In this document: piece by piece, positions 1 to 11,330 of the stretch
How positions within the stretch are numbered: position 1 is the first letter of the stretch
Layout of the letters: every line of letters begins with the position of its first letter
Position numbers and translations under genes: made by a program
Source of the DNA: Eleusine coracana subsp. coracana
Taxonomy: Eukaryota > Streptophyta > Magnoliopsida > Poales > Poaceae
DNA length: 64,000 nucleotides
Direction: 5' to 3'
NCBI GenBank assembly: GCA_032690845.1
Contig: CM064424.1
Coordinates: 41,305,511 to 41,369,510 of the forward strand
The notes under the pieces: model-generated
Databases searched by the model: none
What the model was told of the DNA's origin: nothing
Seen by the model: the letters and a program-made list of their open reading frames with translations, nothing else

Positions 1-600
1 TCACTGCAGCTAATTTTCCTACATCAAGCAACTAAAATCTTAGTTAGAGAATAAAAGTGCAGCATAGAATTAATAGGTGCTTTTTATACAATTATCAAAT
101 AAGCCCGGTCAGCCCCTGCATATTAGGAGTCGGTTTTAGTAAACCATTTGACAGGTAAGTCTTGCAGAGTATGTTAGATACTCAGGCTTTGCGATGATGT
201 TGTTTTTCAGGTTTCCCTCAAGCTACTTACTGTGATTGTTGTAACAAAGTGGTCTAGGAAGGTGAGGAGCCTCAGAATTGGACCATTGAATGGGTCCCTA
301 GCTCTCCTAACCGTGATGAGTGCGCCATCGCCATAGGGCCGGCATGGTTCACTTAGGTGATCGACGTCATGTTTTGTCGTCTTTTGGCTTCCGCACCATT
401 ATGTAATATGAAATAAGGACATATGTATTGTAATGTAATATGAATTGCTTCTGCTTCAACTCTCAAACTTGTAATAATATGCATTTAGTAATGTATCTTT
501 GTAAATGATGAATGTTCATGTGTGGATACTATGTATGGTTACTTCGTTAATCATCTCCCGAGGCGATCCTGTAAGGCATACTCTATTTTTTGGAGTAGGG
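1..600. other. unassigned AT-rich sequence
   Basis: No convincing reading frame or repeat boundary is visible. The stretch is AT-rich with short poly-T and ATG-rich runs and ends in a segment reading GTTGTCACAGG. It may be the edge of a transposable element or a gene 3' flank that begins outside the window. I cannot assign it. Confidence 0.3.
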
Positions 601-1375
601 TTGTCACAGGTGCGATTCATCTAGTGTGCAGTCAAATAATAGGCAATTAATGTAAGTACAAACTAAATAGGACACAACCCTAGAATTGCAATTAACAGAT
701 AATCAATGGAATTAAGTGCATCTAGGTTGAGCTAATTAATTAATTAATGCAACTAAAAGAAGGGCATTTATCTAATTGCATCAATTAACTAAATTGCTCA
801 CTAAACAGGGCATACATCAATGAATAGAGGATAGTATCAATACCCTGTGAAAAGAGTCGATGTGCCGAGAACTGAGAACTCCGCAAAACTCACTCCGATC
901 ACCAAAAACTCGGAGCTTTGGCTTGCCGGCAATGGGAAGAGGGAATATCAAGGAATTCTTGCCCTAGTAATCAACAGAGTGAGTGAGGTGGACTGGGACT
1001 TGCGCGCGTGGTAGGTGGAGAGGAACAGAGCGACGGCACTGGTGCTCGAGGTGGGAGCTCGCGGCGGCAGACGCTTCGGCAGCAAGGTCGAGGCGGTGGC
1101 TCGGGCAGCACGTGGTGGTGAGGCCGAGGCGGCGTAGGCGCGTGGTGCGGGTGAGCAGTGGTGCGCGAGCTGCGGTAGCGCGTGGTGAGCTATGACGGCG
1201 CGGTGGCTCGGGTTGGTGATGGTGAAGGGAGTGACGACGGCGTCGGTGGAATTGGTGATGAAGGTGGCGACGCTCTCGGCGAGTTCTCGGCTTCGATCGA
1301 TTGAACGAGGAAGAATCCGAATTTTGACCTAGGTCAAGACTTGATCGACGATCGAGATCTAATGAGGGATGATCA
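601..1375. other. unassigned region with GC-rich block
   Basis: AT-rich sequence up to about 960 is followed by a GC-rich block (about 980-1,300) full of GCGGCGG-like runs. It has only one short open frame (983-1195) with arginine-rich, low-complexity translation that looks like chance. No domain is recognisable. It could be a GC-rich leader of an element or a dead gene 5' end. Confidence 0.3.
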
Positions 1376-1640
1376 ATGGCTCAGATTTGGAAGCGCATCT
1401 CGCGATCAACTGAACTGACCGGACGATCCGGTCTCTATACCGGACGGTCCGGTCAGGTTGAGGTTTGCTGGCTTTCTGTAGACCGGATGGTACAGTCTCT
1501 AGGACCGTTCTGTCCGGTCTCTATGACCAGACTCCCTCGAGGCACTGTGCCCAGTGCCACTGACCGGACTATACTGTCAGTTGACCGGACCGTACGGTCA
1601 CTTCAAGAAAAATGCTGAGTCAAGGATTTTCTCTATTTTC
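1376..1640. repeat. LTR-like fragment with GACCGGAC-N-GTCCGGTC near-palindromes
   Basis: Several 17-base near-palindromes built on GACCGGAC/GTCCGGTC occur here (for example at 1417-1433 and about 1439-1455), with decayed copies to about 1,605. The same motif is clustered in the LTRs of Sirevirus A and B further right. This stretch is therefore probably part of a related LTR lying next to the minus-strand Sirevirus fragment, but I could not align its ends to those LTRs. Confidence 0.45.
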
Positions 1641-2440
1641 CAGGTGCTCTCACTAAACACACAAATAAACAACACACTTTGGAATATAGAGGGAACTCTC
1701 AAACACTCATTTTCAAATAGTGGCACTCTATGGCCTCATAATTTTCGCAAATGCCAAATGAAAGATCGAGCAAATAAGAACCAAGGCAAATAAAAGCCAA
1801 AGGATATGTATGATCCTTAGTCCATGAACCGCGCGAGTAGATTTAACCTTGGAGTTCATAAAAGCTTGCTCAATGGGCATGAAGCATAATTCTTTCCCTT
1901 GGTCACACTTATGGAGATGTAATCTCATATAAAACATGAGGCACAAATATCTCCAAGTGGGACAAGCCTCCTTTGTGTTCCCTATATGATGCATGCAACA
2001 AGCATTTTACATATGCAACAAAAGTAAACATGTATGTGAATGCAAGCAATATTAACGAACAAGACACAAAGGAAACCTAACAATGTCAAGTTTGATCCCC
2101 TCCCTAGCTTACTCACTATAAGCCATGCCGTTTCCTTGAGAGAAGTCAAACCACCATCTCAAGCACTCCCCCTTACTTATAGCTATCTTAGATGGGTTAG
2201 ACATTGACTAATTTTTTATATGTTTTTCTTTTAGTTATTTACACATGCATGGATGCAAAGCATACTAGTCACAAAGGAGTCCTAATTACCATGCAATGCA
2301 AGAGAAAGAAAAACACACTACAACTACAAAGAACAAACATGATTACCTCCCTCATGAGTAGATAGGTCATTGAGGCCATGTCACTTGTGGTGGACTTTGC
2401 ATGATCTTCATAAAAGCTCTCGGTCCACCACTACCACCAT

Positions 2441-3400
2441 CTAGGTCTTGTTCTTGGGCACCCACTTGTACGTAGCTGATCTCTTAAGATCAACAATGCA
2501 CTTAGGCACCCACATGTTCTTGACCTTCCTTTTCTTGTTTGGTGGTCCCAAGGCCTTAGCTTTCACCTTGCCATCCTTGTTCCTAAAAAGCTTGAAGTGT
2601 GTGTTCTCATGGAACAAGTTAGCATTAGGAAAAACAATGGAACTTCTCACCATGGGGCAATCCTTGGTGGCATGGCCATCCTTGCAACACCTCTCGTAGT
2701 AGTAGTCGTCGGTGGGAAGGGGTTTGATCCATGCGACCAGTCGTCCCTATGAGATCGATGGCGACGGAATATGAGCCAAGTCCCCGGTGGGAGACATTGT
2801 TCACAAGGTTCCTCCCAAGAATCTCCTTGTGGATGGCTCTACCTCGTGTGAGCCTCTCAAAGCCGTCCATCACCATCTTCCTCTATTCCTTGAGCTTATG
2901 ATAGTCCTCCAAAACAAATAGCTCAATAGAAGAAACATCAACGGAGGTGGTTAGTTCATCACACATAGTAGAAGCATCACTCTTTTATGAACTAGAGGAG
3001 GGAGAGGCAAGGTTCTCAATATTGATGACCTCATAAGTGATCTCAATGGCCTTGTACTTCTCATGAAGCACTAGATGATCACCCATGAGTTTGTCATAAC
3101 TCTTGTTTAGGGCCTCATGAGATGTGACAAGGTCCTTGAGCTCACTCTCAAGCTCACCAACATGGTCCTTAGCCAACTTACACTCTTTTCTTACCACCTC
3201 CAACATCTTGGACTTCTAGATGGTGATGTCACGGGCTTGCTCAAGCATGCTCCACAACTCGGCACACGTGTGCTCCTCATCATCGCTATCGTCGCTGCTC
3301 TCATCCTCACTCTCCCCAAGTTGGCTCACGACCATGAGGCACATGGGAGGTGGAGGAAGAGCTCGTGGAGGTGTGGTCTTGATCATGGCTAGACCGGCCA
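2441..3400 (-). pseudogene. Sirevirus gag C-terminal region, broken (element C)
   Basis: Three minus-strand open segments in different frames (3401-3216, 3206-2985, 2876-2441) match, in order, the continuous product at 40,909-41,877 in element B. Shared blocks include an acidic SSDDSDDEE run, a coiled-coil-like stretch around KECKLAKDHVGELESELK, a knuckle-like CCKDGH-type segment, and a basic PNKKRKVK near the C terminus. Relative to B the frame is broken by stops and indels, so no full protein can be made. The function is structural Gag of a Copia element, inferred from the position and from the CCHC knuckle encoded further upstream. Confidence 0.65.
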
Positions 3401-3491
3401 CTTCTTCATCAGTTGAGGAAGAGGACTCATCACTTGAGTTGTCGCTTGTCTACTCTCCAACAAGTGCCTTGCGAGAGAACTTCTTCTTGTA

Positions 3492-4251
3492 TGATGTAGA
3501 TATGGCCTGATCTTCCGAGAGGTAGGGGGATAAACTTGAATTTGGAAACTCGGCGTCGATGAGATGGCTTGATTCAGACACGATCCAACCACGCAACCGT
3601 TACACCAAGTACAACTTGATTGTTCCTGCAAGCAAAATCGAGAACACAAGCAATAAAGGATAAACACGCAATATGAAATTGCAAATATGGATGAAGCAAA
3701 TCACAAGGAAAGGTTCAAGCAATAAACACAAAAGGACTAATCGCCATAGTGGTGTAGAACAAGAACAGGGGCCCTGGATTACTGTAAAAGGACTTGTCGC
3801 CACAGTTACAATAATTCGATCAAGTTTTTCTCAAGAAAACTGAATTAAACAAAACCCAAAACTAAAAGATGGTGGCTACTGAGTTTATGTAGGAACCAGA
3901 GGCGTCCTAGGGTTGGGGGAGACCTGGGGGGCACCCACAACATGGGCTTAAGGCCCGACATGATACATGGCCAAGTTGGCCCAAAATAGGTGACGCAGCA
4001 CCTTGTCATGGTCTCACAGCATGACTCACGACCCTTCTAGAGCTAGGACCAGAAACAAAATGACGGTGTTGTCGTCCCCTTTCCAATGCATCAAAGAATG
4101 CCTCGTTTGGACATTGGATGTGGGAGATATCATCAAACCGTGAAGGGGTGTCGGCTGAATCTGAGACGAATGCAGCGGCCGAGTTGGTGATGACTTGTAA
4201 CTTGGGGAAGGCCATGATATGCACGTATCCAGCATAGTGATGTCCTCATCA
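3492..4251. mobile_element. solo LTR (760 bp) with TTGTA target duplication
   Basis: The segment begins TGATG and ends CATCA. It is flanked on both sides by TTGTA (3487-3491 and 4252-4256), as expected of a retroviral-type integrase product reduced to one LTR by recombination. It sits inside gag of Sirevirus fragment C and separates two parts that are nearly adjacent in element B. A second member of the same family lies at 21317-22234: both share the CGATCTTCC word near the left end and GTGATGTCCTCATCA at the right end. The orientation and the parent element are unknown. Confidence 0.7.
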
Positions 4252-4256
4252 TTGTA

Positions 4257-4738
4257 GTATTGAGCTTTTCCTTTGCCTTTGCTCTTGTCCTTGTTGAAGT
4301 ATCTCTTCTTCTTGTGCTTGGCCTTGGGATCTTCTTCTTCTTCATTTGAATCTTGTGACTTGAGTGCTTCTTTCATGGGCTTTGGGCACTCTCGGACAAA
4401 GTGATTCTTTGAGCCACAATTGAAGCACTTGCCCCTTGACTTGGAAGCAAACTTATTCTTGAAGTTCTTTATCTTCCTCATGAGAAGAGACAAGTCCTCG
4501 GTCAAGTCACCCTCATCATCATCTTCTTCATCATCGTCCTCAATGATCACCTTCTTCTTGTTCTTCTTGCTCTTGCTAGATTCTTGCTTGTCAGCCGCTA
4601 GAGCAAGATTGGATAGTTGAGGATCATCCAACCCTAATTGGTAGCTCTTGAAGGCGGTGATCTTGCCAAGTACATCCTTCATGGTCTTGGTCTTGAGGTC
4701 ACCTTGCAAGATGAAGGTGTTGATGGACTCATACCGGC
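4257..4738 (-). pseudogene. Sirevirus gag part with CCHC zinc knuckle (element C)
   Basis: The minus-strand frame from 4738 downwards encodes a Copia Gag segment: a basic/acidic linker with DDDEEDDDE, then a retroviral zinc knuckle CFNCGSKNHFVREC (C-x2-C-x4-H-x4-C) that would bind the element's RNA. A lysine-rich tail of the KKKRYFNKDK type follows and is also seen in element B near 40,770. The open frame continues artificially into the solo LTR at 4251. The N-terminal part of Gag is missing because the fragment stops at the junction with Athila sequence at 4,739. Confidence 0.7.
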
Positions 4739-4850
4739 TTTATCTTAAAATCATCCCCAGGTGCATTGATCTCCACTAGTACATGAAAATGAGAATGAAC
4801 AGTATTAGCTCTCTCATGTGGCAGTCTAGTGAAGTTATCATATTTGTTCT

Positions 4851-6212
4851 TTAGCACACAGTCCCTTTGTTGCCTTGAATGGCCTGTGATAACTGTCCCA
4901 TCTGTTGCTCCATAATCTTGTTATGTTTCAAAATCTGCTCATTGGAGCTCCCAATTTCTATCACCTTGTCATTAACCCCTTCAAGAACATGATCAACCTC
5001 CTTGAATTTAGCTTGATTGTCCTTGTTGATCTTTGCTTGAGCTTGAAAGAACTCATGAAACTGGAGACGAAGTGGGATAGGGTTTTGCATGGACGAACTA
5101 GGAGAGAAAGAACTCCTTTGTTGCTGATATTGGGGTTTCCATCCACTATTCTTTATATATTCTAGCATCTTCATCTCTTCAGGGCAATCTTTCTGCACAT
5201 GGCCGAATTCTTCACACTCATCACAAGTGGAGCGTGATTCTGCTAGTCTGAGTGACTCTTCCTTAGGGATATGAGAATTATTGTCCAACCTTCTTTGAAT
5301 AGCATCAAGGCGATCCATAACCAAGTCTTCATGAGTCCTCTCAATCACGCTCTTTGCTACTCCTTTAGAAGGTTGTAGGTTCCTTGAACTTCTCTCACTA
5401 TCCCATGATTGATTTTCAACTAGCAATTTGATCAATTCCTTAGCTTGAGTGGGAGTCTTTGACATGAATGAACCCGCAGCTGAAGCATCTAAGTGTTGAC
5501 GGGAGGGGATATTCAATCCCACATAGAATCTCTCAATAGTTTCACCAACCGTAAGACCATGATGAGGGCATGCATCCATATATTCATTGTATCTTTCCCA
5601 AGCTTCTCCAATGCTCTCATCAATGTTCTGCGTAAATCCAAGAATCTTATTCTTTAAAGCTTGAGTCTTACCAAGAGGGAAGTATTTGGCTAAGAATGCA
5701 ACTGCTAAGGTTTCCCATGCAGTCTTTATTGCGTTCTCCAAGCTATTGTACCATTGCTTAGGGCATCCAACTAGAGAGAAGGGGAACAGCTGCACACATG
5801 CTTGATCTCCGGTCAATCCTGCTACTTTGAATGTACTACAAACTTCAAGGAAGCACTGCAGATGTTGATTGGGATCTTCCGAATCTATGAACGATTGTTG
5901 TGCCACTAATCCGACGTACCTCTCTAGTTGATATGGAGCATGATCTTGAGATTCTTGGAAATCTGTCTTGACAACCTTATCCAATTGAGGCTTGAAACTA
6001 TTAACCAAGGGCTGGTCTGCCATCGCTCCTGCTTCTGGATCTGCAGTTGTGAATAATACTTGAGGGCTGGCACTGACTGGTTCTCCAGCTAAATCTCCAA
6101 GTGACTTGCTCCTCTTTTCCGCTTTTCTCTTCTTGCGTAAGAGCTTTTCTGGATCATCGGTGTAATTAGAGGGTTTATTTGACTTAGGACCGTCCATACC
6201 TGTTAATTTCAC
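4851..6212 (-). CDS. Gag of an Athila-like Ty3/gypsy retrotransposon
   Basis: An uninterrupted 453-codon frame begins 85 bases downstream of a tRNA-Asp-type primer site. The middle (about residues 105-260) has the plant retrotransposon Gag fold signature: an EDPNQHLQCFLEVC block, then LFPFSLVG, then AFLAKYFPLGKTQALKNKI, then EAWERYNEYMDACPHHGL, which is the capsid-like core typical of Athila and related elements. A knuckle CDECEEFGHVQKDC (C-x2-C-x4-H-x4-C) sits near residue 330. Gag packages the element RNA in cytoplasmic particles. No protease or polymerase follows: about 110 bases downstream the sequence switches to Sirevirus fragment C. The open frame is surprising for such a truncated element. 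Confidence 0.8.
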   Translation of the reverse strand: MKLTGMDGPKSNKPSNYTDDPEKLLRKKRKAEKRSKSLGDLAGEPVSASPQVLFTTADPEAGAMADQPLVNSFKPQLDKVVKTDFQESQDHAPYQLERYVGLVAQQSFIDSEDPNQHLQCFLEVCSTFKVAGLTGDQACVQLFPFSLVGCPKQWYNSLENAIKTAWETLAVAFLAKYFPLGKTQALKNKILGFTQNIDESIGEAWERYNEYMDACPHHGLTVGETIERFYVGLNIPSRQHLDASAAGSFMSKTPTQAKELIKLLVENQSWDSERSSRNLQPSKGVAKSVIERTHEDLVMDRLDAIQRRLDNNSHIPKEESLRLAESRSTCDECEEFGHVQKDCPEEMKMLEYIKNSGWKPQYQQQRSSFSPSSSMQNPIPLRLQFHEFFQAQAKINKDNQAKFKEVDHVLEGVNDKVIEIGSSNEQILKHNKIMEQQMGQLSQAIQGNKGTVC

Positions 6213-6296
6213 TTAACAGCATATATGTACTAAAAAGACAAGTAAAGCACAATGACTAAACACTAATACATCAAACAATGTTTAAAAACCTGCTAT

Positions 6297-6316
6297 GGTC
6301 CCCGGCAACGGTGCCA
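6297..6316 (-). other. primer binding site, tRNA-Asp type
   Basis: The minus strand reads TGGCACCGTTGCCGGGGACC, close to the primer site that Athila-type plant elements use with the 3' end of tRNA-Asp. It lies between the LTR-like sequence at 6,325 and above and the gag start at 6212, so the layout LTR, primer site, gag is as expected on the minus strand. Confidence 0.75.
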
Positions 6317-6324
6317 AAAAAATA

Positions 6325-7755
6325 TGCTTGTTGGTCGTTACTACGTGCCCACTTATATACCGTAAGAGGATGGTGTACAGTTGTAGCAGTTTTTTCCTTA
6401 GAGTATTCCAAGGTATTATTGAACCACTGAGACTTTAGGGATAATTAAACAAAATTAATAGTAAAAGATCTAATCAAGGCTATTGTCAAGTTCAGGTTGT
6501 ATGAAGGGGAGACTGGCTAGCGCAAAGGTGCGCCAGACAGCAATTTTGTCGTTGCGCCGATTGGCGCAGGGTTGAGCCGATCGGCACTGTTGTGGATCTA
6601 AGTTGTTGAGCCGATCGGTACACCAACGAAGTTGAACTAGAGTGTAAGTCAAAGCCAAAGCTAAAGCCAAAGCTAAAACTATTCGGTGAGTAGCCAGATA
6701 TCTACTACTAAGATCGTAACCAGATAGTCTAACTAAACAGCATCATAATGGATAATTACATGGATCAATGAAAACCTATAATGAATAAGACCACCTTGCT
6801 TTCCCAGCGGCTCCCAATTTATCGCTGCCGAGAGGAAACCCTTAATCACACGAGTATCTTACCCTACTCAACTATCCAATAGTGTTGCGCAGGTTTAGTG
6901 CTATCACCGCTAAACCACACTACCGACATCATCAAGCAACCATAATCAATACAAAGTCTGAATACTATCTTAATCACCACGATTAAGATAATATCAACTT
7001 ACTTAGCCTAGAACTAAGCAATGAGAATAAGCACATGCATGATTATAGAATCAAGATAGACAAATCACCAAAATCATCATCAACATATTCAATCATCCTT
7101 GAGATACATAGAGTAAGATTCATCACCGTCAAGATGGCCTACCTTGACGGATCAACTCTTACACCAATGGTTCTTAAAACTCAACTAGAGATCTATTCTA
7201 ATGGGGCAAGCCCCGGTGGCTCTAACTCACGAATCTGTTGTCCCTCTGTTGCCTCCTCCCCCCACGGTTCTCATCACGGCTAGGGGTTACAAGTATATAT
7301 AGGGGTTCTACTCGTGAAGGACTCAGTTTCTAGCAAATAATTCGGTTGCGTCGATCTTGCGCTGATCGGCGCAAGCCGTGTTCTCTCTGGTTTCTGCTCC
7401 GAGTTGGTTCCTCTGTCTTCCACGGCTGTCATGTGGGCCTTCTCCTTCGAGATAAAGTCTTGTACCACACGTCGAGATCTTGAAGTTCCATAAATCATCT
7501 AAGCAAATATCTTTAAGTGTCTTGCACAGATAAACTTCCATTAAGAAGGAGTATTCAGAATTGCTCCATATAAGAAATATTTGCTGAATAATCATTAAGT
7601 GTAAGTTCGAAATTTTATTCAATGCTCAACATTATTTGATCTTCATCAACACTTTTTAAGAAAGAATAGGTAATTCAATTCTTCTAAAAGAGCATAACTG
7701 CCACCATTATATTAAGATCAAAACTCGAATAATGTTAGACTATTATTCGAATAAC
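6325..7755 (-). mobile_element. 5' LTR region of the Athila-like element
   Basis: This non-coding block lies directly upstream (minus strand) of the primer site. On the minus strand it carries a TATA-like CTATATATAC near 7,300 and GC-rich near-palindromes TGCGCCGATTGGCGCA (6553-6568) and a sister at 7357-7374. The inner border is placed at the TGCTTG/CAAGCA end next to the primer site. The outer border is uncertain: the sequence runs into Tat pol at about 7,756 without a visible target duplication, and a hairpin CGAATAAT...ATTATTCG lies just before it. Confidence 0.5.
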
Positions 7756-10465
7756 CGCCCCGTTTGGCAGAGGCTTAGAAGATTCTCACAAGACTGCAAG
7801 GACGCCATGAAGAAGGAGATAGTTAGACTATTAGATGCTAAGTTTATAAAGGAGGTGTATCATCTGACTGGTTAGCAAATCCAGTCCTTGTACCCAAGAA
7901 GAATAAAGAGTGGAGGATGTGTGTTGATTATACTAATCTCAACAAGGTCTGTCCTAAAGACCCCTTTGCTCTTCTTCGTATTGATCAGATTGTAGACTCA
8001 ACAGCCGGGAGTGAGCTCTTAAGATTTCTTGATGCCTATTCAGGCTATCACCAGATTCCACTGAAGGTGAAAGATCAGATCAAAACTTCCTTTATAACAC
8101 CCTTCGGTGCCTATTGCTATATCATAATGCCTTTCGGTCTGAAGAACACTGGCATGACTTACCAACGGGGTATTCAACGGTGCCTTGCTACTCAGATCGG
8201 TCGGAACGCAGAAGCGTATGTTGATGACATCGTTGTCAAGACTCAGAACATCGAGGAACTTATTTCTAACCTGGCAGAAACCTTTGACAATATGAGGCAT
8301 TATTCGATGAAGCTGAATCCTAAGACATGTGTTTTTGGGGTTCCTTCGGGAAACCTACTCGGTTACATCATTTCGAAACGAGGTATAGAGGCTAACCCGG
8401 ATAAAATCAAGGCGATCCTTGATAAGGGGCCACCTAATTCTCAAAGGGATGTTCAGAAGTTGACCGGATGCATGGCGTCCCTGAGTCGCTTTATTTCCCG
8501 ACTGGGGGTTAGAGGGTTACCACTTTTTCAACTGCTTAAAAAGTAGGAGAACTTTGTTTGGACCAAAGAGGCGCAGTCGGCATTGGACGAGTTGAAGGTT
8601 TACCTCAGCAACATTCCAATATTGGTGCCTCCGGAGCCAGGAGAAAAACTTCAACTTCACATATCGGCCGCAACTCAGGTTGTGAGTACTGTTTTAACAG
8701 TCGACCGAGAAGAAGAGGGACATATACAAAAAGTATAACACCCGGTCTATTTTGTGAGTGAGGTCCTTGGTGCCTCTAAGACTTGGTATCAATAGATCTT
8801 GAAGTTGTTGTATGCATTGTTGATCACCTCCAGGAAGTTGAAGCATTATTTTCAAGCTCATCCAATTGAAGTCCAGACCTCCTTCGCACTTGGCACAGTG
8901 CTGCACAATCGAGAAGTCGAAGGAAAAATTGCCAAGTGGGCAGTCGAACTTGGTCAATATATCATTATGTTCGCGCCTCGGTCGGCTATAAAGGGACAAG
9001 CGTTAGCTGATTTCATTGCTGAGTGGACAGAGATTCAAAATCCACCAACTGCACATGATATCGAGTATTGGAAAATGTACTTCGATGGATCTCTTCAATT
9101 ACAAGGAGCTGGTGCAGGAGTCGTGTTTATCTCACCCACTGGAGAGAAGCTTTGATATGTCCTTCAGGTGATGTTTCGTGTGTCCAATAATGCTACAGAG
9201 TATGAAGCCCTTCTACATGGTCTGCGCATTGCTGCATCACTTGACATCAAGCGCCTTGACGTCTTTGGTGACTCGCCTTTGGTCATTAATTAGGTCACTA
9301 AGGACTGGAACTGTGTGGATGTCAATATGAGTGCTTACTGTCAAGAAGTAAGGAAGCTCGAAGACGAATTCGATGGATTGAAGTTCACGCATGTTCTTCA
9401 GACAATAACCAAGCGGCTGATGAATTGGCCAAGATGGGATCATCCCAGTCTGCGGTCCCGCCAGGTGTTTTCTTACACACTCTGGACCCCCCCATGATTT
9501 CTCCTCGGTCGGATGTATTAATGAGTGTTGTCACTGATCTTGTTGGTAATGACAACATGGAGACCGATTGGCGCGACCCGCTCATCCAATATTTGGACAA
9601 GGGAACGCTCCCTTCGGATCCTAATGAGCAATGGAGGTTAGAGACATGATGCCAAGGTTATCTGTTGGTGGGAGAACAACTCTATAAAAGAGGAGGTTCA
9701 AACATCTTGATGAGATGCATCTCAATACCAGAAGGCTAAAAGTTGGTAGAAGAAATTCATTCTGGGATATGTGGCAATCATGCAGCTTCCAAGACTTTGG
9801 TCGGCAAAGCTTTCCGGCAAGGGTTTTATTGGCCCACAGTGGTCAAAGATGCACACCAGGTTGTTCGGAAGTGTGAAGGTTGTTAATTCTTCACTCAACA
9901 AACGCATGTGCCTTCGCAGCAACTTCAGATGATACCTTTGACTTGGCCCTTTGCTGTTTGGGGGCTTGATATTGTCGGTCCTTTCAAGAAAGCACCAGGC
10001 GGGTTCACTTATCTGTTCGTTGCTATTGATAAATTCACTAATTAGATCGAAGCAAAGCTGGTTGGCAAGATAACATCGAAGAAGGCAATCGAGTTTGTCA
10101 AGGATATCTTCACTCGGTTTGGGGTTCCTCATGATATCATTACCGATAATGGCACTCAATTCACATCAGTGGACTTTCGTGACTTTGTCGATGAGATGGG
10201 AATAAAAATCCACTTTGCATCAGTGGCTCATCCTCAAAGCAATGGGTAGGTCAAACGGGCCAATGGTATGATTCTTCAAGGATTGAAACCGTGGATATTC
10301 GACAGACTTAAGCCTTATGCCGGTCGGTGGGTCAAAGAATTGCCTTCAGTTCTTTGGGGGCTTCGCACAAACACCAGTCGGGCAACTAGCCAGTCACCTT
10401 TCTCATTGGTCTATAGCTCAGAGGCTATGCTGCCGATCGAGGTCAGTCTTGTTTCGGCACGGGTT
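7756..10465 (+). pseudogene. Ty3/gypsy pol relic: RT, RNase H, integrase
   Basis: Reverse transcriptase is recognisable from WRMCVDYTNLNKVCPKD, FLDAYSGYHQI and the catalytic AYVDDIVVK (about 8,213-8,239). It is followed by a GYIISKRGIEANPDKI block, an RNase H segment with YFDGS (about 9,080), and an integrase with an H-H-C-C-like region (about 9,745-9,885), LDIVGPF and ITDNGTQFTS. Frameshifts lie near 7,864 and 9,400. In-frame stops are at 8544, 8736, 8793, 9153, 9291, 9884, 10043, 10247 and 10466. Most fall where the family normally has CAG, CAA, CGA or TGG. The product would copy and insert the element's DNA, but this copy cannot. Confidence 0.85.
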
Positions 10466-10804
10466 TAGGCATATGATGAACAGCTTTCTGAGGAGAATCG
10501 AGAGATTGATTTGATTGCAGCAGAGGAGTTGCGTGATCGCGCTCTGTTTCGATCGACACTTTACCAGTAAGGCTTGTGTCGATATTATGATAAAATGTAC
10601 GTAATCGCCACTTCCAAGTTGGAGATTTAGTGCTTTGCTGAGTGCAGTCAATGAAGAACCAGCATAAGCTTTCTCCAAAGTGGGAAGGACCTTATGTGGT
10701 GAAGGAAGTCACTCGCCTAGGGGCTTACCGACTGATGTACGAAGACGGCGATGATATACCAAATTCCTGGAACATAAATCAGCTATGTCATTTCTATACT
10801 TAGT

Positions 10805-11330
10805 TATTCTTTTGTACTTATACATTATTTCTGAATGAAACTTCGGTCTTTTTGATGAAAGATTTTTTAATGATTTTCATTCTATATTGTCTCGATTCCT
10901 TAATTCATTTTATTAAACAATCGAGCCAGGGGGCTAGTCATAATGTCCCACCTTAGTCTAACCTCATTTTGGTTTTGGACTATTTTCCGACCAATTTCTT
11001 CTCTTTGAATACAGTCTTCATTTTCTTGGTCTAATGTCTATACATCATGGTTATACACTTTATACTGCACATCAGACTACCACTACACGAAACCCAGAGC
11101 CAAAGTGCGAGAGGTCATGTGTCGATTGGTCGACTCTGCTTGTTACGCGGTTACGAGTCACAACCTAATATGTTAAGGCAGACCAATACAATTTGAGTTT
11201 CTCAATGATAGAAACATACTTATGATATTTTTATCAATCTTTTAAAGATGTTAAGCATGAAACTAATTTACATACAGGTAACATTGTTTCATTACATAGA
11301 TATTACTAATGTTCTCTAGCATTGCAGGAT
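10805..11330 (+). other. non-coding spacer of the Tat element
   Basis: AT-rich spacer between the end of pol and the end of the antisense ORF. It includes CGAGCCAGGGGGCTAG near 10,922, a phrase of the kind seen downstream of pol in Tat-type elements. No coding potential is visible. Confidence 0.4.

Larger units (their letters stand above)
1641..4738 (-). mobile_element. Sirevirus-type Copia fragment C (gag and 3' region)
   Basis: Read on the minus strand, this stretch runs from inside gag to the non-coding 3' region of a Sirevirus. It parallels element B at about 40,740-42,680: the same coding blocks and the same downstream non-coding words occur in the same order. It has no protease, integrase or reverse transcriptase. 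At 4,739 it abuts Athila-type gag sequence abruptly. A solo LTR (3492-4251) interrupts it. It is a dead fragment, and its own LTRs are not defined. Confidence 0.7.

Noticed and set aside
983..1195. Arginine-rich open frame in a GC-rich block
   Set aside because: Low-complexity translation, no domain, no splice context; expected by chance in GCGG-rich DNA.
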